Origin: Egicoccus halophilus
GTDB lineage: Bacteria > Actinomycetota > Nitriliruptoria > Nitriliruptorales > Nitriliruptoraceae
Direction of reading: 5' to 3'
Assembly (NCBI RefSeq): GCF_004300825.1
Contig: NZ_CP036250.1
Span: forward strand, 310,001 to 374,000
Length of the DNA stretch: 64,000 bases
Both the position numbers and the translations under genes were made by a program. Each line of letters begins with the position of its first letter. The stretch's first letter is position 1. A model generated the notes under the pieces. The model was not told where the DNA came from. It saw nothing but the letters and a program-made list of their open reading frames with translations, and made no database searches. Below, piece by piece: positions 1 through 10,693 of this stretch.

Positions 1-544
1 GCTGGCGCACGAGGCAGCCGAGCAGTTGCTGCTGCACCCGCTGGTCGCCGACCGGCTGCCGCGTGGTCACCTGTTGGCCACTGCGCGGCTCGAGGAGGAG
101 GACCTGCTCGAGCGGTTGCTGCTCGACGCGCTGGACCAGCCGCTGGCGTCGGAGCAGTTCCGTCACCGGTTCCAGCTGGTGCACCGCCATCTGGTCGAGC
201 ACACCGATCGCGAGGAGCTCGAGGTCTTCCCGTACCTGCGTCACGTGGTGCAGCGCCGGGAACTGCGCGAGCTCGGTCGGCTGTACACGACGCTGATGGT
301 GCGGATCCCGACCCGCATGCAGTGCCGTCTGGAGACGGTCGACAGCGGTCAGCGACGGCCGCTGCTGCGTCTGCGCGACGTCGGCTGCGACGTGCTCCGC
401 GAGCTCGGATCGGTGCTGCCCATCGGAGTCGCGCCGGGAGCCGACGACCTGCTCGCCCCGATTCGTGGTGTCGTCATCGACGTCACCGAGGCAACCCTGA
501 CGGCTGCGGGGTCCGCTGTTGACGGGCGAGCCAGCGCACGATGA
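1..544 (+). CDS. Hemerythrin HHE-like protein, 5' truncated
   Basis: The reading frame is open from base 2, so the start lies outside the window. The helical sequence carries spaced His and Glu residues (HEAAEQLLLHP, LEEEDLL, HLVEHTDREELEVFP) like the HHE cation-binding four-helix family, whose members bind a di-iron centre and respond to O2 or iron. After about residue 110 the sequence is no longer HHE-like and may be a separate C-terminal region. The 3' end overlaps the convergent ctaG gene by 62 bases. Location next to a terminal oxidase operon fits an O2- or redox-related role, but this is inference. Family call is moderate because the N-terminus is missing. Confidence 0.55.
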   Translation, partial: LAHEAAEQLLLHPLVADRLPRGHLLATARLEEEDLLERLLLDALDQPLASEQFRHRFQLVHRHLVEHTDREELEVFPYLRHVVQRRELRELGRLYTTLMVRIPTRMQCRLETVDSGQRRPLLRLRDVGCDVLRELGSVLPIGVAPGADDLLAPIRGVVIDVTEATLTAAGSAVDGRASAR

Positions 545-1223
545 GGGTGACCGCCGTCCCCACGTAGACGACCAGCGCGGTGACCTTCATCAGCGCCCCA
601 CCGATGCGTTGCGACGACAGCGCGTCGGGTTGCCCGGCGTACCAGGGATAGAGCAGCTCCGACGAGCCCAGCAGCAGGATGCCGAGCGCCGCTCCACCGA
701 TCGCGCTGACGGCTGCGCCCAGGACGGCGGCCAGCACGGTCCGGGACGTCTCCGCCGCGGCCAGGATCGCCGACCAGAGCACGACCGCCGAGCCGAGCAG
801 CGTCAGGTGCTCGACCGCGTGCAGTCGGACGTCGGCCAGTGCCGCTTCGTAGAAGGCGGGGACGTGCCAGGCGAGCATCACGGCGACCCCGCAGACCGCC
901 GCGGCGACCACGCGCAGACCCGGGTCGCCCGGCAGGCGCCAGGCGTCGGGCAGCGGGCGTCCGATCCCGGCGAACAGGGTGCGGACCGGCTGTCCGGCGG
1001 CCAGCGTCGGGGCAGCGACCAGCGTCAGCAGCTGGTGCTGGACCATGTGCCAGGCGAAGCTGGTGTCGGCGCGGGGTTCCACGAGTGGCCCCAGGGCCAG
1101 CGCCACCGCCGCGACGCCGGCGAGGAACGCCCACCGCCGCCAGGACGGCAGGTCGCGGTGACTCGCACCACGCCAGTGCACCGCGGCGATCGCGGCCAGC
1201 GGCAGCAGCGCGGCGGGCACCAT
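483..1223 (-). CDS. ctaG: Cytochrome c oxidase assembly protein, CtaG (caa3) type
   Basis: This 246-residue polytopic membrane protein has about seven hydrophobic segments and the family hallmarks WHMVQHQLLT near residue 60 and LAWHVPAFY and HAVEHLTLL further on, which carry the conserved His residues of the caa3_CtaG family. The family is needed to build active caa3 oxidase, probably by supporting copper insertion. It is the last gene of the oxidase operon, 5 bases after the cytochrome c gene. The start ATG is the first available in frame. Its tail overlaps the hemerythrin-like gene on the other strand. Confidence 0.85.
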   Translation of the reverse strand: MVPAALLPLAAIAAVHWRGASHRDLPSWRRWAFLAGVAAVALALGPLVEPRADTSFAWHMVQHQLLTLVAAPTLAAGQPVRTLFAGIGRPLPDAWRLPGDPGLRVVAAAVCGVAVMLAWHVPAFYEAALADVRLHAVEHLTLLGSAVVLWSAILAAAETSRTVLAAVLGAAVSAIGGAALGILLLGSSELLYPWYAGQPDALSSQRIGGALMKVTALVVYVGTAVTLIVRWLARQQRTPQPSGLPR

Positions 1224-1228
1224 GCCGC

Positions 1229-1606
1229 TCAGCCCTGGTCGAGCAGGAACGCCACGAGGTCCTCGGCGTCGTCGGGCGTGACCCCCACGTCGGGCATGCC
1301 CGTGCCGGGCGCGTGCTGCTGCGGGTTCTGGATGAAGGCGGCCAGTTGCTCCGGCGTGTTGGGCAGGGATCCGGCGATCATGCGCTGATCGGCGAGACCG
1401 TCGAGGTCCGGGCCGACGCGCCCCCGGGCCTGACGGATGCCGCCGACCTGGTGACAGGCACCGCAGCCGTAGCCGACGAACAGCTCACGCCCGTGGTCGA
1501 CGTCGCCCAGGGCCAGCACCTCCTGACCACCGTCGTCACAGGCTTGCAACACCACCATCAGGACAGCGACGAGCAGTGCGGGCAGCAACGGGGTCGGACG
1601 TCTCAC
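1229..1606 (-). CDS. Monohaem cytochrome c lipoprotein
   Basis: The GTG start at 1606 overlaps the TGA of the preceding gene (GTGA). It gives a 125-residue protein with a basic N-terminus, a hydrophobic stretch and the lipobox LQAC at about residue 20-23. It therefore should be exported and lipid-anchored on the outer face of the membrane. A single haem motif CGACH (residues 48-52) is followed by PNTP and a GMPDV segment that can supply the axial Met, as in class I cytochromes c. Within the operon it is a plausible electron carrier between the GMC dehydrogenases and the oxidase. An upstream ATG at 1627 would extend the coding overlap and spoil the short signal peptide. Confidence 0.85.
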   Translation of the reverse strand: MRRPTPLLPALLVAVLMVVLQACDDGGQEVLALGDVDHGRELFVGYGCGACHQVGGIRQARGRVGPDLDGLADQRMIAGSLPNTPEQLAAFIQNPQQHAPGTGMPDVGVTPDDAEDLVAFLLDQG

Positions 1607-1959
1607 GGGATGGCCCCCTTCGCACACGAGTCGACGAAGAAGACGGTGGTCCCCTCCAGGGCCGTGACCAACACGAAGAACACGTTGAGCGACAACCCGA
1701 ACAGCAGGGTGAAGCGTGCCTGGGTTCCCAGCGGTCGCCGCAGCCAGACCACGTTGAGCAACGTCGCGGCCGCGCCACCGAGCAGCGCCGTCGCGCTGAT
1801 CGCGTGCAGCAGCCAGTCACCGACCTCGCACGCGGCCGGGACGAACAGGTAGCTCAGACCGAACCGGATCGCCCAGATGATGGTCGCCCCGAAGCTGACC
1901 AGCACGATGCCCCACCAGGCAGGGTCGCGGGTGCGTTGCCGTTGCGCCGCCACGGACAT
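1603..1959 (-). CDS. Small membrane protein of the oxidase operon, unknown family
   Basis: This 118-residue protein has three to four predicted membrane helices, at about residues 16-40, 47-68, 83-103 and possibly the C-terminus, and two Cys residues (44 and 112) near helix ends. It starts 1 base after the stop of the subunit III gene and ends in a 4-base overlap with the cytochrome c gene, so it is locked into the operon. I do not recognise the family. Position and size would fit an accessory or subunit IV-like component of the oxidase, but there is no motif proving that. Confidence 0.7.
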   Translation of the reverse strand: MSVAAQRQRTRDPAWWGIVLVSFGATIIWAIRFGLSYLFVPAACEVGDWLLHAISATALLGGAAATLLNVVWLRRPLGTQARFTLLFGLSLNVFFVLVTALEGTTVFFVDSCAKGAIP

Positions 1960-1960
1960 G

Positions 1961-2562
1961 TCAGCCTCCCCACCACAGTGTGACCCCGGTCAGCACGAGC
2001 CAGTTCACCCCGACGAACACGGCCACGATCGCCGTCCACAGCGTGATCGAGGCCAGTTCGGCGTGGGCACCAGGACGCAGCCAGCCACGGACGGCGTGCA
2101 CCGCGGCCGTCAGCAACGCGATGCCGGTGGCACCGAGCAGGGTGACGTCCAACCCGCCCATGAACCAGCGCATCGACCAGTAGGCGTGCTCGGTCACCGG
2201 GTGGTCGGAGAAGATGGTTCCCGCCCCCCGCACGCCTGCCGCACCCAGTGCCAGCAACGCGGCGACGAACAGCATCGGCATGCCGAGCGGTCCCCCTCCA
2301 CGACCGTGGATCGCCGCCGCGACGCCGGTCGCGACGGCGGCCAGGACGGCGAGGCCGACGGCGAGCAGCCCCATCCAGACCTCGGGCGGCTCGGTCGCGC
2401 CCGGCGGCCACGTGCCACTCACCGAGCGCAGGTAGACGGCCGCGACGTTGACGGCGGCCACGAGGTGGGCCAGGGCGATCAGGCCGATCACCGTGCCCCA
2501 CCAGCCGATGGTGCGGCCCTCGGCCTCGCCGATGACCCGGACGTTGCGTGCGGTTCGCAGGC

Positions 2563-2566
<4 letters not shown>
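1961..2566 (-). CDS. ctaE: Cytochrome c oxidase subunit III-like protein
   Basis: The GTG start at 2566 overlaps the subunit I stop in a GTGA. The 201-residue product has five predicted helices and the subunit III-like opening GWWGTVIGLIALAH, a VYLRS segment and a following WPP motif. Heme-copper oxidase subunit III supports proton uptake and stability of subunit I. The sequence is divergent from canonical CtaE, so the assignment relies partly on order (subunits II, I, III). A longer open frame reaching to 3802 is only the shadow of ctaD. Confidence 0.75.
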
Positions 2567-4598
<2,032 letters not shown>

Positions 4599-4602
<4 letters not shown>

Positions 4603-5642
4603 TCGAGCGACTCCAGGTAGTCGAGCAGGGCGTCGAGTTCGTCCCCGGCGATCTGCGTACCGGGCATGAGGTTGCCCGGTTTCTGCGCCTGCGGGTCCAC
4701 GATCCACCCGGCGAGGTTGCCTCGCGTGTTGGGCATGATCCCGGCGCCGATCGTCTCGCGGGAGGCCAGGTGCGTCAGGTCCGGTCCGATCTGGTTGGGC
4801 GGCCCGTGGCCGTCGACGGTGTGGCAGTAGACGCACGACGAGCCGAAGAAGACCTGCCGGCCCTCCTCGATCCGCTCGGTCGCCGGCTGGGGCTGGGGCT
4901 GCTGCTGCTGTTCGACCCACGTGTCGAACTCGTCGCGTTCCTGGGCGACCACGTGGATGATCATCTGCGCGTGGGCGATGCCGCAGTACTCCGTGCAACG
5001 TCCGCGATAGCGGCCCGGTTCGTCCGCCTCGAGCACGAGTTCGGTGGTGTGTCCCGGCGTCGCGTCGATCTTCCCGGCGAGCTTGGGCACCCAGAAGCTG
5101 TGGATGACGTCCTCGCTGGTGAGCCGGATCCGCACCTCCTCGCCGACCGGGATGTGGATCTCGTTGGCGGTGATCACGTCACGCCCCGGGTACTCCACGC
5201 GCCACCAGAACACCTCGGCCGTCACGTTGACGACCACGTCCTCCTCGGCGTAGCCCTCCACGCCCTCGGCGGAGGCACCACGGTCGCCCACCGCCTGGCC
5301 CATCGGGACGCTGACGAGGTTGAGGACGAGCAACACGAGGGCGGGGCCGACGATGCCGCCGAAGATCACCAGCCGCCGCACCGCCGGTGAGGTGTCCTCG
5401 TCGCGGACCTTCAGGGCCGGATCGTCGATGTCGCGCCGTCGCCCGCGCCAGAACGCGAGCCCGATCAGCACCATCACGACCACGTAGACCGCGGCGCCCA
5501 TCGCGAACATGATCCACCACAGGGTGGCGGTGTTCGCGGCCGACGGCCCGCGCGCGTCGAGCAGGGCCTCGGGGCCGGCGCAACCCGCGAGCGCCGCGGC
5601 CAGCACGGCGAGCGGAGCGAGACGGGGACCACGCGTGCTCAT
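4599..5642 (-). CDS. ctaC: Cytochrome c oxidase subunit II with fused cytochrome c domain
   Basis: Electron entry subunit of a caa3 oxidase. Start ATG 5642 overlaps the cupredoxin stop. The 347-residue protein has a lipoprotein signal ending in LAGC (Cys21), two helices (about 38-64 and 91-112) and a periplasmic cupredoxin domain. The CuA ligands are present: His181, Cys216, Glu218, Cys220, His224 and Met227. A Gln/Pro linker (about 245-254) leads to a class I cytochrome c domain with CVYCH (270-274) and an axial Met candidate in NLMPG (326). The fused haem means the enzyme need not dock a soluble cytochrome c, which makes the separate cupredoxin and cytochrome c in the operon notable. Confidence 0.96.
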
Positions 5643-5986
5643 GGCGTCACCTCGATGATGCCGACCATCTCGGAGCGTCCGTGGAACTCGCAGTGGTAGA
5701 CGTAGGTCCCGGGCGTGTCGAACGTGTGACTGAAGGTGCCGGTGCCGATGATCTCGCCGGAGTCGAACGCGCCGGTCGCGTCGCGCTCCCGGTCGATCGC
5801 GGTGACCGTGTGTGGGCGTTGTCCGTCGTTTCGCCACGTGACCGTGCCCCCCGCCGGGATCTCCATGGTCGTCGGCTCGAACCGCAGCTCACCGGACATC
5901 ATCACGTGAGCGTCGGTCGCGCCCGTGCCACTGCAGCCGGCGGTGCCGGCGGCAAGGATCCCGAGGACGACGAGCATGGTCCTCAT
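5639..5986 (-). CDS. Cupredoxin (plastocyanin-like) lipoprotein
   Basis: A 115-residue blue-copper protein starting at ATG 5986 in a 4-base overlap with the GMC gene. The lipoprotein signal ends in TAGC (Cys18). The type 1 copper ligands are His60 (RPHTV), Cys99, His102 and Met107 (YHCEFHGRSEM). It should be anchored outside the membrane and carry one electron at a time. Sandwiched between the dehydrogenase genes and oxidase subunit II, it is the obvious candidate shuttle between the GMC enzymes and the caa3 oxidase. That role is inferred from order, not shown. Confidence 0.88.
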   Translation of the reverse strand: MRTMLVVLGILAAGTAGCSGTGATDAHVMMSGELRFEPTTMEIPAGGTVTWRNDGQRPHTVTAIDRERDATGAFDSGEIIGTGTFSHTFDTPGTYVYHCEFHGRSEMVGIIEVTP

Positions 5987-7776
5987 GCCAGCAGCTCCCC
6001 GGGTCGCTGGAAGTAGTTCTGGTCCCGCATCGCCGCGAGCGTGTAGTACATCAGCGCGTTGACCGTCGCCGTCGGGTTCGCGCCCGGATTCTGCGGGAAC
6101 AGCGCCGCACCGGTGACGAAGACGTTGGGGGCGTCCCAGACCTGTCCGTAGCGGTTGGTCACCGAATTCGACGGATCCGTGCCCATGATCGCGCCACCCT
6201 GGTTGTGGGTCGACTGGTAGTCGTCGATCCGGTACGGCTGGATGTCGGGGTTGTCGGTCCGCTGCGAAGGGTTCATCACGTCCATGATCTCCGACGCCCG
6301 CTGCGCGATGTAGGCGTACATCCGGGCCTCGTTCTCCGTGAAGTCGAACGTCAGACGAAGCAGCGGCCGGCCGAGGAAGTCGGTGTAGTTCGGGTCGAGG
6401 TCGAGGCGGTTGAACTCGTAGGCGGGGCTCTCGGCCTGCATCGTGATCGGGATGAAGCTGTCCCAGTGGCGCATGCGCTGCTTGAACGCCGCTCCCCATT
6501 CCCGGGGTTCGCCGTTGCCGTTGGCCGCCGCCTCCCCTTGGGCGGCGGGGATGCCCTCCGCGTTGCCGATCGGCAGCCGTTCGCCGGCGTCGGCGAACAG
6601 TTGCCCCCCACCGAGGAAGCCCAGCCCGGCATGGTCGAACGCGTCCCCGGCGAAGTCGTAGATCGCGTGGGAGGTCGAGGTGTTGCCCATGTAGGTGTTG
6701 AAGCGTTCGCCCTCGAACAGACCGATCGTGGGCGCCTGCCAGATCTGGTAGGTGTAGTTGCGCCCGACCTGCTGACGGGCGTTGCCCAGCCCGTCGGGGT
6801 GCGCGTCCGAGCGTGACAGCAGCAGCAGCCGCACGTTGGACAGCGTGTAGCCGCTGAGCAGCACGGTGCGGGCCGGCTGGAAGTGTTCGCGGCCGTCGGC
6901 ACCGAGGTAGACCAGGCCGGTGGCCAGACCGGTGTTGTCCACGGCGATGTGCTTGACGTAGCAGCGGGTGCGGATCTCGTAGCGACCCGTGTCGAGCGCC
7001 ATCGGGATGTGGGCCGTGAGGGCACTGGCCTTGGCGTCGACGTGACAGCCGTAGCGGGTGCAGAACCCGCAGTACACGCAGCCCGCCCGCGGCTCGCCCG
7101 TCATGTCGGTGTAGCCCTCGGACAGGATCGAGGAGGGCTGGCGGAACGGCGTGTAGCCCAACTGCTCGGCCGCCTCGGCGAAGCGCGTCCCCGCGCGGGT
7201 CGCCGCCAGCGGGGGCAGGGGGTAGGGACGGCTGCGCGGACCCTCGAACGGGTTGCCGCCCTCGAGGATCTCACCGTTGAGGTTGCCGGTCCGCCCCGAC
7301 ATCCCGGTGTCGATCTCGAACTGCGTGTAGTGCGGTTCGAGGTCCGTGTAGCTGACCGGCCAGTCCTGGTTGCTGTGCCCCTCCGGGAACGCGTTCGCGC
7401 CGTAGCGGTCGGTGTGGTGCGAGACGTAGTCGAAGTCGGTCGGCAGGAACCGCCAGGTGACCGCCGACCAGTGCACCCCTGCGCCACCGAGATTGGAACC
7501 GGGGTGGAACGAGCCGTACTGGCGCATCGGCAACGACGGCAGCCGGTCGTTCGGACGCCAGGTCCAGGTCTCGCGCTCGATCTCGTGCAGCATCTCGCCG
7601 CGGTGGGTGAAGCGCAGCTCGTCGTGGTTGTGGGCGAAGTCCGGCCAGGTCCACTGCGCCCGACCCTTCTCCAACGACACCACGTCCAGGCCCTGCGCGG
7701 TCAGTTGCTGCGCGGCGATACCGGCGGTCCAGCCGGCACCGACCGTCACCACGTCGACCTCGGGGTGCTCGATCAT
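5983..7776 (-). CDS. GMC-family FAD dehydrogenase, paralogue 1
   Basis: A 597-residue flavoprotein starting at ATG 7776 (overlapping the stop of paralogue 2). The Rossmann motif VGAGWTAG lies at about 12-19 and the second FAD motif NLGGAG at 95-100. The C-terminal active-site pair of GMC enzymes is His524 (STHN) and Asn567 (GANPT). Four Cys at 233, 236, 239 and 244 (CVYCGFCTRYGC) form a cluster like the iron-sulfur site of the bacterial FAD-glucose/gluconate dehydrogenase catalytic subunits, which pass electrons to carriers rather than O2. There is no signal peptide, so export would depend on the Tat partner encoded at 9565-10515. The substrate is probably a sugar, sugar acid or alcohol; the exact one cannot be read from sequence. 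Confidence 0.9.
   Translation of the reverse strand: MIEHPEVDVVTVGAGWTAGIAAQQLTAQGLDVVSLEKGRAQWTWPDFAHNHDELRFTHRGEMLHEIERETWTWRPNDRLPSLPMRQYGSFHPGSNLGGAGVHWSAVTWRFLPTDFDYVSHHTDRYGANAFPEGHSNQDWPVSYTDLEPHYTQFEIDTGMSGRTGNLNGEILEGGNPFEGPRSRPYPLPPLAATRAGTRFAEAAEQLGYTPFRQPSSILSEGYTDMTGEPRAGCVYCGFCTRYGCHVDAKASALTAHIPMALDTGRYEIRTRCYVKHIAVDNTGLATGLVYLGADGREHFQPARTVLLSGYTLSNVRLLLLSRSDAHPDGLGNARQQVGRNYTYQIWQAPTIGLFEGERFNTYMGNTSTSHAIYDFAGDAFDHAGLGFLGGGQLFADAGERLPIGNAEGIPAAQGEAAANGNGEPREWGAAFKQRMRHWDSFIPITMQAESPAYEFNRLDLDPNYTDFLGRPLLRLTFDFTENEARMYAYIAQRASEIMDVMNPSQRTDNPDIQPYRIDDYQSTHNQGGAIMGTDPSNSVTNRYGQVWDAPNVFVTGAALFPQNPGANPTATVNALMYYTLAAMRDQNYFQRPGELLA
6866..7020. repeat. Near-identical block shared by the two GMC genes, copy A
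   Basis: This 155-base segment matches 8644-8798 at all but one base by direct reading. It encodes the identical peptide region around RYEIRTRCYVKHIAVDN. Synonymous sites are also unchanged, although other parts of the two genes have diverged clearly, as expected after recent gene conversion or unequal recombination. Confidence 0.85.
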
Positions 7777-9554
7777 CCGATCAGCTCCGTCGGCGCGTCG
7801 AAGTAGCGGTGCTCACGCATGCCGGCCAGCGCCCAGTACGCCAGCGCCGCCACCGTCTGCGTGGGGTTGGCCCCCGGGTTCTGCGGGAACAGCGACGCGC
7901 CCATGCAGAACACGTTCGGCGTGTCCCACACCTGGCCGTAGCGGTTGGTCACCGAGTTGGACGGGTCGGTACCGAAGATCGTCCCGCCCTGGTTGTGGGT
8001 CGACTGGTAGTCGGCGATGTTGTAGTCCCACAACTCCGGGGTGTCCTGCCGGGCCGTCGGGTTCATCACGTCCATGATCTCGATCGCCCGCTGCGCGATG
8101 TAGGCGTACATCCGGCGCTCGTTCTCGGTGAAATCGAACGTGATGCGCAGCAGCGGCCGGCCGAGGAAGTCGGTGTAGTTCGGGTCGAGGTCGAGGCGGT
8201 TGAACTCGTAGGCGGGACTCTCGCCCTGGATGGCGATGTCGAGGTACGAGTCCCAGTCGCGCATGCGGTCCTTGAACGCCTGCCCCCATGCGCGAGCCTC
8301 TTCGGGGCTGTCGCCGCCGGGAGCGGGCACGCCCTGGACGCCACCGATGGGAAGTCGCTCGCCGCCGCCGGACATCAGCTGCCCCCCACCGATGAATCCC
8401 AGCCCGGCATGGTCGAACGCGTCGCCGGCGAGGTCGTAGGCGGCATGCCCGGTCGAGGTGTTGCCCATGTAGGTGTTGAAGCGTTCGCCCTCGAACAGCC
8501 CGACCGTCATGGGTCCGAGCACCTGGTAGGTGTAGTTGCGCCCGACCTGCTGACGGTCGTTGCCGATCCCGTTGGGATGCGCGTCGGAGACCGACAGCAG
8601 CAGCACGCGGGTGTTGGACAGGGTGTAGCCGCACACCAGGACGGTGCGGGCCGGCTGGAAGTGCTCGCGGCCGTCGGCACCGAGGTAGACCAGGCCGGTG
8701 GCCAGACCGGTGTTGTCCACGGCGATGTGCTTGACGTAGCAGCGGGTGCGGATCTCGTAGCGACCCGTGTCGAGCGCCATCGGGATGTGGGCCGTGAGCG
8801 CCGAGGACTTGGCGTCGACGTGACAGCCGTAGCGGGTGCAGAACCCGCAGTACACGCAGCCCGCCCGCGGCTCGCCGGACATGTCGGTGTAGCCCTCGGA
8901 CAGGATGCCCGACGGATTGCGGAACGCCGAGTAGCCCAGCTGTCCTGCCGCCTCGGCGAACTTCAGGCCGCCGCGGGTGGGAGCCAGCGGGGGCAGGGGG
9001 TAGGGACGGCTGCGCGGACCCTCGAACGGGTTGCCGCCCTCGAGGATCTCACCGTTGAGGTTGCCGGTCTGACCGGAGATCCCGGTGTCGATCTCGAACT
9101 GCGTGTAGTGCGGTTCGAGGTCCATGTAGCTGACCGGCCAGTCCTGGTTGCTGTGCCCCTCCGGGAACGCGTTCGCGCCGTAGCGGTCGGTGTGGTGCGA
9201 GACGTAGTCGAAGTCGGTCGGCAGGAACCGCCAGGTCACCCCCGACCAGTGCGCCCCTGCGCCACCGAGGTTGGAACCCGGGTGGAACGAGCCGTACTGG
9301 CGCATCGGCAACGACGGCAGCGTCGCATTCGGACGCCAGGTCCACGACTCACGCTCGATCTCGTGCAGCATCTCGCCACGCTCGGAGAACCGCAGCTCGT
9401 CGTGGTTGTGGGCGAAGTCCGGCCAGGTCCACTGCGCCCGACCCTTCTCCAACGACACCACGTCCAGGCCCTGCGCGGTCAGTTGCTGCGCGGCGATACC
9501 GGCGGTCCAGCCGGCACCGACCGTCACCACGTCGACCTCGGGATGCTCGATCAC
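7773..9554 (-). CDS. GMC-family FAD dehydrogenase, paralogue 2
   Basis: Tandem copy of the neighbouring GMC gene, 593 residues, starting with GTG at 9554, 10 bases after the subunit 3 stop. A longer open frame up to 9812 is a shadow of that gene. It keeps the FAD motif, the four-Cys cluster and the His/Asn active-site pair. Blocks of near-perfect DNA identity with paralogue 1 alternate with divergent blocks, the strongest difference being a loop at about residues 395-430. Both copies stay open and keep all motifs, suggesting two related substrates or a heteromeric enzyme. Like paralogue 1 it lacks a signal peptide. Confidence 0.9.
   Translation of the reverse strand: MIEHPEVDVVTVGAGWTAGIAAQQLTAQGLDVVSLEKGRAQWTWPDFAHNHDELRFSERGEMLHEIERESWTWRPNATLPSLPMRQYGSFHPGSNLGGAGAHWSGVTWRFLPTDFDYVSHHTDRYGANAFPEGHSNQDWPVSYMDLEPHYTQFEIDTGISGQTGNLNGEILEGGNPFEGPRSRPYPLPPLAPTRGGLKFAEAAGQLGYSAFRNPSGILSEGYTDMSGEPRAGCVYCGFCTRYGCHVDAKSSALTAHIPMALDTGRYEIRTRCYVKHIAVDNTGLATGLVYLGADGREHFQPARTVLVCGYTLSNTRVLLLSVSDAHPNGIGNDRQQVGRNYTYQVLGPMTVGLFEGERFNTYMGNTSTGHAAYDLAGDAFDHAGLGFIGGGQLMSGGGERLPIGGVQGVPAPGGDSPEEARAWGQAFKDRMRDWDSYLDIAIQGESPAYEFNRLDLDPNYTDFLGRPLLRITFDFTENERRMYAYIAQRAIEIMDVMNPTARQDTPELWDYNIADYQSTHNQGGTIFGTDPSNSVTNRYGQVWDTPNVFCMGASLFPQNPGANPTQTVAALAYWALAGMREHRYFDAPTELIG
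8644..8798. repeat. Near-identical block shared by the two GMC genes, copy B
   Basis: Partner of 6866-7020 with a single base difference. A second such pair is 7614-7774 and 9392-9552 (161 bases, one difference), which encodes the FAD-binding N-terminus of each protein. Confidence 0.85.
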
Positions 9555-9564
9555 GCCGCCTCCA

Positions 9565-10515
9565 TCAGTCGATGGGCCCGTTGGGATGACGCCGCCGGAC
9601 CGAGCCCAGCGCCTGCGTGTCGTCGCGGTGCGCACCGTGCAACATCGGCAGCATGGCCAGGGACTGCGGAGGCCGGTTGAAGTTCGGGTCGAGCATCTCC
9701 TCGGGGGAGTAGGCCCGCTGCGCGCCGGGGAAGCCGACCAGTCGCCACCCGACCATGTCCTGGTTGCCGCCGTACATCGGGTCGGCGAGGAAGCCTTCGA
9801 CGACGTGCCCATGGACCAGGTCGAAGAACGTGTCCGCGGGCAACGGATCGAAGATCTCGTCGACGTCGTCGTCCTCGTTGTCCTCGATCGCTTCGAGGAT
9901 GGCGTCCTGCTCGTCCTCGCTCAGGTCGACGAAGCTCGCTCCTGCGTGGCGAGCGGCGACCAGCTCCTGGAACCGGGCCAGACCCATGCGGTAGAGGTCA
10001 CGCGGCGTCTGACCCGCCTGCCAGCCGTAGCGCTCGAGCTCGTCCGCGGGCACCCAGATGATGCCGTCCTCGGCCGGAGGTTCCTCGTCGCCCTCGTACC
10101 CGCGCGCGAACGGCCCCATCGTGTAGGTGCGTTCGGGATAGCCCTCGTGGGTGGCGAGCAGTCGGTCGATGTAGTCGACACAGCCCGCCTGCACCGCACC
10201 GGGATCGTCCTCGTCCCCCGGGATGATGCGGGCGGCGATGGCCTCGAGGATCGCGTACTGGTCCGGATTGAGGAAGCGGGTGGCCGCGCCCGTGGCCTCG
10301 GGCACCTGCACGCCCGGTTGTGGCACCGCGGACGGACCCTCCCGGGGCACCTGGTCGACCGCGCCGCGGTCGGTGGTGCACCCGGGGACCACGGCGGCGG
10401 TTGCCAGCGTGCCCGTGACGGCCAGGAAGGACCGACGGCTCAACCTCGACGACGACTCGCCGGCCGCGTCCTCGTTCCCGTCGTCCGCCTCAGGCCCGGC
10501 GTCCCTCGTCCGCAA
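9565..10515 (-). CDS. Gluconate 2-dehydrogenase subunit 3-like Tat lipoprotein
   Basis: A 316-residue protein read from a TTG at 10515 with GAAGG eight bases upstream; a TTG at 10443 giving MSRRSFL is an alternative. The twin-arginine motif SRRSFL is followed by a hydrophobic stretch and a lipobox-like VPGC. The rest (NPDQYAILEAIAARIIPGD, PERTYTMGP) fits the gluconate 2-dehydrogenase subunit 3 family. In FAD-dependent sugar dehydrogenases, this small subunit carries the Tat signal and takes the folded flavoprotein with it across the membrane. It is the first gene of the operon, upstream of two GMC enzymes without signals, which supports that chaperone/hitchhiker role. Confidence 0.85.
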   Translation of the reverse strand: MRTRDAGPEADDGNEDAAGESSSRLSRRSFLAVTGTLATAAVVPGCTTDRGAVDQVPREGPSAVPQPGVQVPEATGAATRFLNPDQYAILEAIAARIIPGDEDDPGAVQAGCVDYIDRLLATHEGYPERTYTMGPFARGYEGDEEPPAEDGIIWVPADELERYGWQAGQTPRDLYRMGLARFQELVAARHAGASFVDLSEDEQDAILEAIEDNEDDDVDEIFDPLPADTFFDLVHGHVVEGFLADPMYGGNQDMVGWRLVGFPGAQRAYSPEEMLDPNFNRPPQSLAMLPMLHGAHRDDTQALGSVRRRHPNGPID

Positions 10516-10693
10516 TCCCGCACCTTCGTCCCCTGGACGGATGACCCTAGGTCGGACGGACCTGAAATCCCTCTGAAGGCGAGGCCGGAGGGCGGGTGAC
10601 CGGGTCCAGTTGAGCTGGTCATGTCGAGATGCCGGGTGTCGCGCCGCCCAGGTGCGCGGGGTTCTCCGACGGGCCCCGGCCCGTGCCGAGCGG

